Below are positions 1 to 12,983 of a stretch of DNA of 64,000 bases, in pieces (positions within the stretch are counted from its first letter, which is position 1; each line of letters begins with the position of its first letter). Both the position numbers and the translations under genes were made by a program. A model generated the notes under the pieces. It did no database searches, had not been told where the DNA came from, and saw only the letters and a list, made by a program, of their open reading frames with translations. The DNA comes from Paracoccus cavernae (lineage in GTDB: Bacteria > Pseudomonadota > Alphaproteobacteria > Rhodobacterales > Rhodobacteraceae), in NCBI GenBank assembly GCA_030410095.1, contig JAUFRC010000001.1, forward strand, positions 1,686,501 to 1,750,500. Direction: 5' to 3'.

Positions 1-2319
1 TGAAGCCGGTACCGAATTCGATCGTCAGCGTATCCTCGGCAATGCCCATGACGCGGCCCTTGCCGAATTTCTGGTGGAAAACCTCGTCGCCCACCGAGAA
101 TGCCGACGTGACCTTGGCGTCGATCGTCACCGGCTTGCGGATGGCGGGCGCATGATGCTGGCTGTTTTGCTGCATCCGCTTCCAACCGGGGGAATTATAG
201 ACATCGGCCTTTGCGGCGCGGTCATGGATACCCGATTGCGCGAAATGCTGGGCCGCAGCACCGTAGCCGCCGCCGTAAAGACCGGGGGCGTCAGCACGTC
301 GACGTGATCTTCGGGCAGCTCGTCGATGAAGCGCGAGGGCAGCGAGCTTTGCCACTGCCCGTACATCCGCCGGTTTCCGGCAAAGCTGATCGTCGCCAGT
401 TCCTCGGCGCGGGTGATGCCGACATAGGCAAGGCGGCGTTCTTCCTCGAGGCCGCGATTGCCCGATCTGTCCACGCTGCGCTGGCTGGGGAACAGACCGT
501 CCTCCCAGCCCGGCAGGAAGACGATCGGATATTCGAGCCCCTTGGCACCATGCAGCGTCATGATCGAGACCTGCTCGGCTGCCTCCTGCTTGTCGGTATC
601 CATGACCAGCGAGACATGTTCGAGGAAACCCTGAAGATTCTCGAATTCCTCGAGCGCCTTCACGAGTTCCTTGAGGTTGTCGAGCCGGCCGGGTGCATCG
701 GGCGATTTGTCGTTCTGCCACATCGCGGTATAGCCGGATCTGTCCAGAATACGTTCGGCCAGAGCGACATGGTTGGCGGTGCTGTCGATCGCATCGGCAT
801 GCCAGCGGCCCATGTTCTCGGCGAATTGGCGCAAAGCCGCGCCGCCCTTGCCGCCCATGATCCCCTCTGACACGACCGCCGCCGCGCCGAACAAAAGCGG
901 CAGCCTCCGGTCACGCGATCTGCGCTGGATGGTCTGGACGGCTTTGTCGCCAAGGCCGCGTTTGGGCAGGTTGACGATGCGCTCGAAGGCCAGATCGTCG
1001 TCGGGGCTGACCGCGAGGCGGAAATAGGCCATCGCGTCGCGGATTTCCTGCCGCTCGTAAAAGCGCGGGCCGCCGATAACGCGGTAGGGCAGACCGATCG
1101 TCATGAACCGGTCCTCGAAAGCGCGCATCTGGTGGCTGGCGCGCACGAGGATCGCGATATCGTTGAGGCTGCGCCGCCCCATTGCGGCGCGGTGGCCGCC
1201 CTGAAAAGCCTCGATCTCCTCGCCGATCCAGCGCGCCTCGGCCTCGCTGTCCCAATGGCCGATAAGGCGGACACGCTCGCCGCCCTCGGCCTCGGTCCAA
1301 AGCGTCTTGCCCAGACGGCCCTGATTGGCTTTGATCAGCGTCGAGGCGGCCGCGAGGATATGCGCCGTCGAGCGGTAGTTCTGCTCGAGTCGGATGACCG
1401 TCGCACCGGGAAAGTCGGTTTCGAAGCGCAGGATGTTGCCGACCTCGGCCCCGCGCCAGCCATAGATCGACTGGTCGTCGTCGCCCACCACGCAGATATT
1501 GTGATGCGACTGCGCCAGCAGCCGCAGCCACAAATATTGCGCGGTATTGGTGTCCTGATATTCGTCGACGAGGATATAGCGGAAGCGGTCCTGCCACTGG
1601 CGCAAAAGGTCGGGATGGGCCTGAAACAGCGTCACGCAATGCATCAGAAGATCGCCGAAATCGACGGCGTTCAGGGTCAAAAGCCGGTCCTGATAGGCCT
1701 GATACAGCTTAACGCCATACCCGTCGAAGGCCATCGCATCCGATTTGGGCACACGCGGCGGCGTCAGGGCGCGGTTCTTCCAGCCGTCGATCAGACCGGC
1801 CAGCATTCTGGCGGGCCAGCGTTTCTCGTCGATGTTTTCCGCCGCGATCAACTGTTTCAAAAGCCGGATCTGGTCGTCGGTATCAAGGATTGTAAAGCTG
1901 GGTTTCAGATGAAGATCCGCATTGCCGATCAACTCGGCATGGCGGCGCAGGATCCGGACCGAGACGCTGTGGAAGGTTCCGAGCCAGGGCATGCCCTCGA
2001 CCGCCTCGCCAACCAACCGCCCGATCCGCTCGCGCATCTCGCGCGCGGCCTTGTTGGTGAAGGTCACGGCGAGGATCTGGTTCGGCCGCGCCTTGCCCAA
2101 GGTCAGAAGATGCGCGATCCGCGTGGTCAGCGCCCGCGTCTTGCCCGTCCCCGCCCCCGCAAGCAGCAGGACCGGCCCGTCCAATTCCTCGACCGCCGCG
2201 CGCTGCGCGGGTTGAGCCCTCGAGATAGGGCGTGGGTCGCGCCCCATCGCCCGCTGGGACAGGGGAACCGGCGGCGCCGAGGCGGCCTCGAATGGGTCGA
2301 AATCGTCGAATTGGCTCAT
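1..2319 (-). CDS. uvrD: UvrD/PcrA-type ATP-dependent DNA helicase (3' end outside window, one frameshift)
   Basis: Superfamily 1A 3'-5' DNA helicase that unwinds DNA in excision and mismatch repair in the cytoplasm. Walker A GAGTGKT lies at residues 55-61 after a short acidic leader, a DEYQD Walker B box is near residue 250, and the YRST and QSIYGWRGA helicase motifs follow. After roughly residue 675 the frame breaks at about 284-290, in a run of five G, and the protein continues in another frame with the basic C-terminal tail (VTIDAKVTSAFSVGDEV) that ends such helicases as a Tudor-like RNA-polymerase-binding fold. The tail runs off the left edge. The ATG at 2317-2319 is the natural start because the helicase core begins 40 residues later. 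Family is certain; uvrD versus pcrA is only naming. Confidence 0.93.
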
Positions 2320-2424
2320 GCGGTCAGCATAGCGGGCCGTTTCCCGTATGAAAAGTGAATGTTCACGCCTTGTTCACGGGCAATCCGCTAAGAACCGCCC
2401 GTAATTCGTCAGGCACGCGCCCGC

Positions 2425-3387
<963 letters not shown>

Positions 3388-3504
3388 GGCACTCTCCTCG
3401 AACGGAACGCTGAATATGGGCATTCGGGGCCGCGGTTGGAAGCCCCGAGGTTGCGACATCATACCGACGGCCCATCACGGGAACATGGCGGGCGCGGTTT
3501 CGAG

Positions 3505-3541
3505 CCTTCCGGCCCCGATCATGGCACAAAGGGGCCGGAGC
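3505..3541 (-). other. GC-rich hairpin between metZ and folE2
   Basis: A perfect 9-bp stem (TCCGGCCCC at 3508-3516 with GGGGCCGGA at 3531-3539) closes a 14-nt loop. No U-run follows on either strand, so a classical intrinsic terminator is not supported. It could be an mRNA processing or stability element at the metZ 3' end. Confidence 0.35.
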
Positions 3542-3578
3542 CCCCTTGCATTCCGATAAGATCAGGCTTGCCCGCGGA

Positions 3579-4778
3579 TCAATCCGCAAGGGCCTGACGC
3601 AGATCGGCAATCAGATCGTCGGCATGTTCCAACCCGACCGAGATCCGCAGCAGGCCCGCGGTGATGCCCAGAGCGAGCTTGTCCGCCTCGGGGAGGCGCT
3701 GGTGGGTGGTGGTCGCGGGATGGGTCACGATCGATTTCGCATCGCCGAGGTTGTTCGAGATCTTGGCGATCTGCAGGCGGTTGAGCGTGCGGAAAGCCTC
3801 TTCCTTGGTTCCGACATCGATCGCGATCATGGTGCTGCCGGTCCCCATCTGGCGCATTGCCAGATCATATTGCGGGTGGTTGGGCAGGCCCGGATAGACC
3901 ACGCGCGAGAGTTTCGGGTGATCTTCCAGCGCCTGCGCCAGTTTGAGCGCCGAATCCGACATCGCACGGACGCGCAGGTCCAGCGTGGTCAGACCGTTCA
4001 GCATCAGCCATGCGTTGAAGGGGCTGATCGCCGCGCCGGTATGTTTGAGATAGGGTTCGAGAACCTCGCGCACGAATTGGCGCGTGCCGCAAACCACGCC
4101 GCCCAAGCAGCGACCGCCGCCGTCGACATGTTTGGTGGTCGAATAGACCACAACATCGGCGCCCTGCTCCACCGCGCGCGAAAAGATCGGCGTGGCGAAG
4201 ACGTTGTCGACCACGACCAGCGCGCCGACCTCATGGGCCAGTTTCGCGACGCCCTCGATATCGGTGACTTCGAGGCCGGGGTTCGAGACGCTCTCGAAGA
4301 AGACCGCCTTGGTGTCGGGACGCAGCGCGGCCTTCCACTGGTCGAGGTCGGTGCCGTCGACATAGGTCACCTCGACGCCGAATTTCACCAGCAGATCGAG
4401 GATATAGATGCAGGAGCCGAACAAGGCCTTGGCGGAAACGATATGGTCGCCGGGCTTGGTGATCGACATGAGCACACCGTTCACGGCCGCCATGCCGCTT
4501 GCGGTGGCGAACGCATCCTCTGTGCCTTCGAGACTGGCCATGCGGTCCTCGAACATCCGGCTCGTGGGGTTGGCATAGCGCGCATAGATGAATTCTTCGG
4601 GGCCCGACTGGATGAAACGCGCCTCGGCCTGCTCGGCGCTGTCATAGACGAAACCCTGCGTCATGAAGAGGGCTTCGGCCATCTCGCCATATTGGCTGCG
4701 GCGCGAACCGGCATGGACGGCGCGGGTGCGTGAATGAAGCTCGAGAGCGGGTTGATTGGTCGTTTTATCGCTGGACAT
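3579..4778 (-). CDS. metZ: O-succinylhomoserine sulfhydrylase
   Basis: PLP-dependent Cys/Met-metabolism enzyme that makes homocysteine directly from O-succinyl- (or acetyl-) homoserine and sulfide, the direct sulfhydrylation route to methionine. The 399-residue frame is intact. The PLP lysine lies in YSTTKHVDGGGRCLGG, and RYANPTSRM and SNPGLEV are typical of the MetZ/MetB family. The start at 4778 follows GGGGATC closely. The leader before it is unusually structured (see 4779-4890), suggesting translational control. Related family members (cystathionine gamma-synthase, homocysteine synthase MetY) are less likely because the sequence pattern and typical alphaproteobacterial naming favour MetZ. 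Confidence 0.92.
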   Translation of the reverse strand: MSSDKTTNQPALELHSRTRAVHAGSRRSQYGEMAEALFMTQGFVYDSAEQAEARFIQSGPEEFIYARYANPTSRMFEDRMASLEGTEDAFATASGMAAVNGVLMSITKPGDHIVSAKALFGSCIYILDLLVKFGVEVTYVDGTDLDQWKAALRPDTKAVFFESVSNPGLEVTDIEGVAKLAHEVGALVVVDNVFATPIFSRAVEQGADVVVYSTTKHVDGGGRCLGGVVCGTRQFVREVLEPYLKHTGAAISPFNAWLMLNGLTTLDLRVRAMSDSALKLAQALEDHPKLSRVVYPGLPNHPQYDLAMRQMGTGSTMIAIDVGTKEEAFRTLNRLQIAKISNNLGDAKSIVTHPATTTHQRLPEADKLALGITAGLLRISVGLEHADDLIADLRQALAD

Positions 4779-4890
4779 GGCGGATCCCCGTGATTGTGCA
4801 ATCCGCAGTTACTCCTCGGGGTGAAGAGGTGCAAGTTCAGCTTGCCGCTTTGCGCGGCGATCGCGCGCCAAATCACGGATTGCGGGCACA
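4779..4890 (-). promoter_or_regulatory. Structured metZ 5' leader, candidate riboswitch
   Basis: On the minus strand the leader holds GCAATCCG (4884-4877) overlapping CCGTGATT (4878-4871). After three small hairpins (GCCGC/GCGGC, GCAAG/CTTGC, CCTC/GAGG) come the exact complements CGGATTGC (4805-4798) and AATCACGG (4795-4788). The last segment overlaps the Shine-Dalgarno GGGGAT. The crossing order A-B-A'-B' suggests two competing helices or a pseudoknot, one of which would hide the ribosome site. Alphaproteobacterial methionine genes are often under SAM-II riboswitches, and GTGATTTG resembles their 5' segment. I could not fit the rest of that consensus, so the class is unassigned. Confidence 0.5.
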
Positions 4891-4969
4891 TCCGGCCCGA
4901 CCGCGCCAGAGGGACAAGGGCGTGCGGGCGGGGGCGGCCGGCCTGCGCCCGCCCCGCGGCTGCCGGACC

Positions 4970-5599
4970 TCAGGCCCTGGTATCGCCGCTGCCGTCCTCG
5001 CCCTCTTTGGGCAAGGCGTAGCGCTCGAAAAGTTTGGCGTTGCCGATGAAGAAGGCGAACATGATGATCATCAGGCCGAAGGTCTTGAAATAGACCCAGG
5101 CCGACTGACTCATGGTGCGGCGCACGAATTCGTTCAAAAGCGCCATGACGATGAACAGGATGACCAGCCGGATCGTCAGGATGCGCCAGCCTTCCGGCTT
5201 CATCGGCAGCGCCTCGGACAGCACCATCTGGAGCCAGTTCTTGCGCAGGATCAGGCTGAGGCCGAGGATCGCGGCAAAGAAGAGATAAAGGATGGTCGGC
5301 TTCATCTCGAGGAATTTCGGATCATTGAGCCAGGCGGTCATGCCGCCGAAGACCACAACCAGCACCAGCGTCATGATCTGCATGGCCGAGATCTTGCCGG
5401 TCAGCCGCCACAGGACCAGCGAGGCCAGAGCCTGCACCGGCACGAAGACCATCGTGGCGATGACGAAGCCCTGATAATCGGTTCCCCAAAGCGCGATGGT
5501 CTTGTCGCGCAAGGCGATGAAGACCACGAGAAACAGCAACGCCGGTCCGAATTCGAGCGCGGGCTTCACCCAAGGTGCCATTTTGCGGGGTTCGGTCAT
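4970..5599 (-). CDS. yciB: YciB/IspZ inner-membrane septation protein
   Basis: Integral inner-membrane protein of the YciB (intracellular septation protein A) family, linked to envelope integrity and cell division. Five or so hydrophobic segments are visible, beginning about 20 residues in, and the WPVKP-like entry (APWVKPALEFGPALLF) and late NEFVRR motif are family hallmarks. The start at 5599 (MTEPRKM) has AAGGAGG 5 nt upstream, much better than the upstream in-frame start at 5740. This gives 209 residues, normal for the family. The frame is intact and the gene stands alone, transcribed toward metZ. Confidence 0.9.
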   Translation of the reverse strand: MTEPRKMAPWVKPALEFGPALLFLVVFIALRDKTIALWGTDYQGFVIATMVFVPVQALASLVLWRLTGKISAMQIMTLVLVVVFGGMTAWLNDPKFLEMKPTILYLFFAAILGLSLILRKNWLQMVLSEALPMKPEGWRILTIRLVILFIVMALLNEFVRRTMSQSAWVYFKTFGLMIIMFAFFIGNAKLFERYALPKEGEDGSGDTRA

Positions 5600-5793
5600 C
5601 TTGCCTCCTTGGCGTGCGGCCTTGTGGTGCGGGCCGGTCATGCGGCCGTTCGAGCCTGCGGATCGTGCGGCCGGTTGGAGAGCCTTGTCGCGCAGCTTCG
5701 GGTCTTGGGCAAGTGTGCACCAACAGGGATGCGACACCACCGCGCCTGCGCCGCGCGCAGCTGGCCCCTGCCGACGGTCCCTAATTCAATCGC

Positions 5794-7251
5794 TCAGTCG
5801 AGCTTGACCGCCGCCAGAATGGCGCCCGAGGCCACGCCCTTGCGGCCGACCTGCTGCGCGAGGATCGCATGGCGGGTATCGGCGGGATAGCTCGCCCCCG
5901 AGGCGGTCGCATCCGAGACCTTGAGCCGCAGAGGCACCTTGCCGTCCCATGTCGCGATCTGGTCGACGCCGATGACGATATTGCGGTAGCTGAGCACCAG
6001 ACCGTGGTTCTCGCCGGATTTGACCTCGACCTCGCGCAGGGGGCATAGCGCACGAGCAAAATGGCTACGCCGCGCTTCATCTGGGCGCGGGGCGTCAGCT
6101 CGATCTGATAGGCATTGCCCATATCCTGCGCCGTCACCGACAGGGCGACCGGACGGGCCAGCTGGTTGTTGATCATCGCCATCAGCTCGGCGGGGCGCAG
6201 GTCGATCAGCGTATCCGTGCCGCCGATCAGGATTTGCGGCGTGTAGATCGAACGCTCGCCCGCCGCGCGCGCATATTGCTTCTGGCGCGTCGTGAACTCG
6301 GGTTTGGCGAATTCGTCGGCCCAGCCGAGATAGTCCCAGTAATCGACATGCCACGACAAGGCGAGCACATCGGGACGATCGGCCAAGCCCGCCAGCATAT
6401 CGTCTGCGGGCGGACAGGACGAACAGCCCTGCGAGGTGAAAAGCTCGACCACCACCGGCGAATGCGCCAGCATGCCGAGATCGCGGCGCGTACTGCGCGC
6501 AGCCGCGACGGGCTCGGCGGGCGCCGGTACGGCCATATTGGGCGCGATCATCTCGGGCGACGCCATTTCGGGGTTCATCATCACCCGTCGGCGGCCGCCT
6601 CCGTGCCGGCGACAACCGCGGCTGTCGGACGGGCGGCTCGCCCTCTGCCGAAGGCAGGAAACTGTTGCCGTAAAGGCCGGGCTCGAAACCCTGCACGGGC
6701 GCTTCGGCCTCGGATGTCATGCTATAGCCGCTGCCGCCCTCGGGCGCTTTGATCACGCCTTCGGCACCATCGGGCGCGTCGAGCATCGTGCCGACCATAT
6801 CGCCCGCGACATCCTCGTAACCCTCGCCGGAGAGATGGGCACCATAGGCGCTGTCGCCGCTGTAAACTTCGGGCGCGACATAGGGGTTGCGGGCGGCGCA
6901 TCGCGGAAAAGCCCTCGCCCGACATGCTCTGGCCCATGCGGCCCGCGCCGGAATAATCGGAGGAACTGCCGATGCTCCCCGAGCCCTCGGTCTGGCGCGC
7001 GCCATGGCCTGGGCCCCCTGCCCTTTGCCCTGACGCTCGCGGCCCTCGCCGCCTCTGCCTTCACGTCCGCTCCGGCCGTGATCACTGCGCTCGTGCGCCT
7101 CTCCACCATGTTCCTGCGCATGGGCCGAGGGCACGAAAACGGGCTGGGCCAAGGTCATCACTGCAGCCAGAGCCGCGCACCCGAACCGCAGCGACCGCCA
7201 AAAGCGACCGGTCTGGCCGTCGTTCCGAGAGTGATACAAAAGCGCCGTCAT
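5794..7251 (-). CDS. Secreted DUF1223 thioredoxin-fold protein with long N-terminal extension (several frameshifts)
   Basis: The core (about 6500 down to 5794) matches the DUF1223 family: PVVVELFTSQGCSSCPPADD with a CxxC-like pair, then HVDYWDYLGWADEF and SIYTPQ. Upstream, the same locus supplies a signal peptide starting at 7251 (MTALLYHSRNDG, hydrophobic core, cleavage near SAHAQ) and about 200 low-complexity residues rich in Gly, Glu and Pro. Frames change near 7005, 6903, 6600 and 6047. The first two roughly compensate, which is unusual here. DUF1223 proteins are usually about 230-250 residues, so the extension is large. Treating all of it as one gene is an inference from the absence of a convincing second start. 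Function is unknown; the family is periplasmic. Confidence 0.6.
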   Translation of the reverse strand: MTALLYHSRNDGQTGRFWRSLRFGCAALAAVMTLAQPVFVPSAHAQEHGGEAHERSDHGRSGREGRGGEGRERQGKGQGAQAMARARPRARGASAVPPIIPARAAWARACRARAFPRCAARNPYVAPEVYSGDSAYGAHLSGEGYEDVAGDMVGTMLDAPDGAEGVIKAPEGGSGYSMTSEAEAPVQGFEPGLYGNSFLPSAEGEPPVRQPRLSPARRRPPTGDDEPRNGVARDDRAQYGRTGARRARRGCAQYAPRSRHAGAFAGGGRAFHLAGLFVLSARRRYAGGLGRSSRCARLVVACRLLGLSRLGRRIRQTRVHDAPEAICARGGRAFDLHAANPDRRHGYADRPAPRRADGDDQQPAGPSGRPVGDGAGYGQCLSDRADAPRPDEARRSHFARALCPLREVEVKSGENHGLVLSYRNIVIGVDQIATWDGKVPLRLKVSDATASGASYPADTRHAILAQQVGRKGVASGAILAAVKLD

Positions 7252-7368
7252 CGATCGTTATCCTGGGGGCAGTTCGCCGCGAGACATTGGGGTCAGAGAG
7301 GCCTTCTTCCTAACGCCGGCTTGTGCTGCGTGACAAATCAAGGCTTTGTTAGAAGGCCCACAAGCAGC

Positions 7369-7436
7369 TTGCAACGTGTCTGCATCGCAACAGCTTGCAT
7401 CTGCCCCGATTTTCTTGCATACAATTGCATACATTT
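7369..7436. promoter_or_regulatory. Phased TTGCAT repeats before acnA
   Basis: The acnA upstream region has TTGCAA at 7369 and TTGCAT at 7395, 7415 and 7425. The last three are spaced 20 and 10 nt, that is on one face of the helix, and the final two extend to TTGCATACA. This looks like a multi-site operator for acnA or for the divergent gene. I do not know the regulator. Confidence 0.4.
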
Positions 7437-7526
7437 CACTGCCACGCCCTTGCACCAGTCCTGAAAAAGGCGCAAATGACGTGCAGACAGCCTCACAGCC
7501 ACCTTAGCACCGATAGGGAGCGAGCC

Positions 7527-10298
<2,772 letters not shown>

Positions 10299-10320
10299 CC
10301 GGCGCCAAACAGATCCGAAA

Positions 10321-10345
10321 GCCCCGCAAAAGCGGGGCTTTTTTA
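10321..10345 (+). terminator. acnA intrinsic terminator
   Basis: A perfect 7-bp stem, GCCCCGC-AAAA-GCGGGGC, is followed directly by TTTTTTA, 22 nt after the acnA stop. Confidence 0.92.
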
Positions 10346-10615
10346 TTGGCCAAGAGGCCTGCCACCTGGGGCGCGACCTGATGCTCCGCCGGATCGATAT
10401 TCCCGCGGGTCGCTACCGCAGGAAGCGCGATCCATTGACTTTTGCCCCGTCCCTTCCCGCAATCATGCCCGCGACCACCACCCTGCGGACCAGAAAAGCT
10501 GGCAGGCCCCGCAGGAGCCGTCTCGATTATAATTCCCGCTGCACACAAAGACTGAATGTCAGGGAAGCTTCGGACACACTGCGATGTCGGGCCTAGGCTC
10601 AGGACTCGTTCTGGA
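10346..10615. other. Non-coding stretch next to IS remnant
   Basis: About 270 nt with no gene I can support on either strand. The right part (from about 10590) may belong to the decayed insertion sequence beside it, since the transposase reading ends at 10616. I see no convincing terminal inverted repeat or target duplication. Confidence 0.4.
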
Positions 10616-10954
10616 TCACAGCCGGAACAAGACGGTTGCTGCGAGCATGATCGTCTTGTGCTTGGCCCTCTTGGCTGCAACGCCAACCATGATCCGAGCG
10701 AAGACCCCGTGTTCGTGGCTTCTCTTGAGCCGGTGGTGTTCAGCCACTCACCTCCAGCGCTTCCTGCGGCTATAGAGGACCTTGGCAGGCCCCTATTCCC
10801 TTAGCGCGTCACACCACCGCAAGCCATTGCGATTGATGAATGTTATCCCGCTGGGGACGCGGCGATCATCGACGCGGGGCCTGCCAAAACCCTTTGGAAA
10901 GAACGGCTTCAGGCGCTCCATTTGGGCATCCGTCAGCCAGTAAAGATTGCTCAT
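10616..10954 (-). pseudogene. Decayed IS5-family transposase, N-terminal remnant
   Basis: From the ATG at 10954 the minus strand reads MSNLYWLTDAQMERLKPFFP and then FGRPRVDDRR and NRNGLRWCDALREYGP-like sequence. This is the N-terminal (DUF4096-type) region of IS5/IS427-group transposases. An amber codon replaces the tyrosine expected after LRE, another stop follows KRWR, and a later segment (GVFARIMVGVAAKR, HKTIMLAAT) resumes the family pattern before ending at 10616. The DDE catalytic part is missing. The element is therefore dead, and unlike most broken genes here it carries stops and divergence rather than one clean base loss. Confidence 0.75.
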
Positions 10955-11016
10955 TGATCAGGTCTCCCACCGGAGCCTGAATCGCGCCAAAAACCGGAAA
11001 TCAGCGCCGATCTCGC

Positions 11017-11704
11017 CTAACAGGCCGACAGGGATCCGAGCGAAGCGGAAGTACAACCCGGGACGATCGCCAATTCAGCCTCAGCGGTTCCGGCCTCCCT
11101 GTACAAGCATTCCTCCCCAAGGCCGACCAAGATGGCTCCCACAAAAAGGTCGATCCGGCGTTTCATACGTTGATACCCGCGCTGCAATGCGGGCGTTGCA
11201 AAGAGGATCGCCAAAAGGCTATGCCAAATCCCCGACAGGACCGTCAGACCTGTCACGGCTGCCAAATGATAGTGCAGTGTAGGCTGCAAAGGCGCGCTCA
11301 GGGCGAATGCGCTACCAAAAAGGCCAGTGCCTTGGGATTTGTGGCGCTGGCGATGAAGCCTTTTGCAGGCGCAGATTTTCGAGAAAGGCTGATGCGTGCA
11401 GGGGCAGTCTGGCCAAACAGGCTGCTTCGTATCATGCCGAGCCCCAGCCAAAGCAGATAGATGCCCGCTCCCAGCCGGATTGCCGCCTGCGCCCAGACGA
11501 CCGAGGCCAGTATCGCGCCCAATCCCATCACCGTTAAGGACGACCACATAAAAGTGGCAGCGGCCACGCCCAGAGCCACGCGCACTCCTCCGCGCGGCCG
11601 TGATCGGCCGCGGTCGAGGCAATCAGCAGAAAAACCGGTCCGGGGCTGCAACATGCCAGAAGAAAGATCCCGCCAAGGGCGAGCAGACTTTGCGCAATGG
11701 TCAT
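11017..11704 (-). CDS. LysE/RhtB-family amino-acid exporter (two frameshifts)
   Basis: Small inner-membrane exporter of the LysE superfamily. The start at 11704 gives MTIAQSLLALGGIFLLACCS, a first membrane helix with the family SPGP motif (CCSPGPVFLLI). After a break near 11595 the second frame holds GGVRVALGVAAATFMWSSL and YLLWLGLGMI. After a second break near 11305 it ends with ALSAPLQPTLHYH and GAILVGLG, the last helix. About 229 residues results, slightly long, so the true stop may differ. The substrate cannot be told. The gene lies between an IS remnant and a hypothetical gene, a possible variable spot. Confidence 0.72.
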
Positions 11705-11836
11705 CGTGGTGCTCCTCCGCATGGAGAGGCTAACAGCGCTTCTCGGCCAGTCAACGACCGCCCCGAGAGCGAGCCTGCATCCATCCTTGTTCGCGGCCCG
11801 CCCTATGGCCACCCCCGAGGGGTGTCCTGCTCCCCT

Positions 11837-12753
11837 TCAAAGCCGCTCTCCGGCTGCTTCATGGCAAGGCGCAAAGCCCCCAACCCGCACAGTGGTGCAG
11901 CGGGCGCAGAAATCACGATCAGGGCGCGGTTTGAGCCGGAGGCTCCCGGCCGCAGGCGGCAAAGGGGCGGCTCCGACCGGTGTTGCGGCATCGGGAGCGG
12001 CGGCCTCGACCGGCGGGGGTAGCGTTGTGGCCCAGACCGCGCTATCCGCCGGATCCTCGCCGGGCGCGAGGCCGAGCGGCATATCCTCTTCACGCGCGAC
12101 ATAGGGCTCGGGCGCGGCCAAAGGCTCGGCTGCGGTGGTGTCGGTGCCGGTCCCGTCGGCGCAATACCACAGCGCCCCGCCGGTTGCCGCAGCACCGACC
12201 AGAACCGCACCCACCGCCACGGGCGAGGAGGCAAGCCCGCCGCAGCGGCCCCCGCCCCTTCGATCTTTCCCGCCATCGGGCCGGTCGCGGCGCTCAGGAT
12301 CGCGGCACCCGGCCGTTGGGTCACAGCTTCGTAGCCAGCATTGGCTGCCGCGCGGCCCTCCTGCAGGGCGGCGGCTTTCGCGCCGTTCACACGGTGGCAG
12401 AAGGTCTTGCCGCAGACCGCGTTGGCCTTGCGCGGCCCTTTCTGCGCGCCGACGAAGGTATCGCTGGACTGGTCCCAAAGCAGACAATAGCTGCCGTCGT
12501 CGACCATCTCGTTGCGGCGCAGGATCTCGCGCAGGGTGACATAGCCCGGACACGTGACCTTGCCGAAACGCGCGAACCGCGATTCCATCTTGCCGACATT
12601 GGCGCGGTAGGCCTCGTCGCGCACATAATTGACCGAGATCCTCTCGCCCGAGAGCGAGGTGTCGCAGCTCCACAGACGCTCGTCTTCGGATTGCGCAAAG
12701 CCGGGTCCGGCAGAGGCCAGCCCCATCACCAGAAACGCCGTCACCAATCGCAT
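11837..12753 (-). CDS. Uncharacterised exported protein with Cys pairs and a C-terminal hydrophobic segment (one frameshift)
   Basis: The N-terminus MRLVTAFLVMGLASAGPGFA is a signal peptide. The next 120 residues contain several cysteines (LWSCDT, VTCPGY, SYCLLWDQ, NAVCGKTFCHRV) that could form disulfides in the periplasm. After a frame break near 12235 an Ala/Gly-rich hydrophobic stretch (AVGAVLVGAAATGGALW) precedes an acidic Pro-rich tail and a basic end that reaches 11837. I do not recognise the family. The hydrophobic stretch could anchor it or be a glycine-zipper-like segment. No partner genes are evident: it lies between the exporter and rpsD on the same strand, after the rpsD terminator. 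Confidence 0.55.
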
Positions 12754-12931
12754 GCCCGCCTCCGTCGTCCAATCGAGAACAAACTATGCCAATCCCCACC
12801 GCGCGCCATCTTACAAGGCGCACCCGCGCGAAGTCGCGCCGGATTGATGTCGCGTGAGCCACGCCTCGCAGGCGGCGCAGAGGACTGCGTGGCGGGCAGC
12901 GCGGCGACGGGCGGGTCAGGCGCCGGAAACG

Positions 12932-12960
12932 CAAAAGGCCGCCCCCGAAGGAGCGGCCCG
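12932..12960 (-). terminator. rpsD intrinsic terminator with UUCG tetraloop
   Basis: On the minus strand the stem GGCCGCTCC/GGGGCGGCC closes a TTCG tetraloop and is followed by TTTT, 24 nt past the rpsD stop. Confidence 0.9.
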
Positions 12961-12983
12961 ATCTTGCAACCAATCCGGAAGGA

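Noticed and set aside
4776..4890. Canonical SAM-II riboswitch before metZ
   Set aside because: Only the GTGATTTG-like 5' segment matches what I remember of the consensus; the conserved 3' purine-rich strand is not at the expected place. Kept as an unassigned structured leader.
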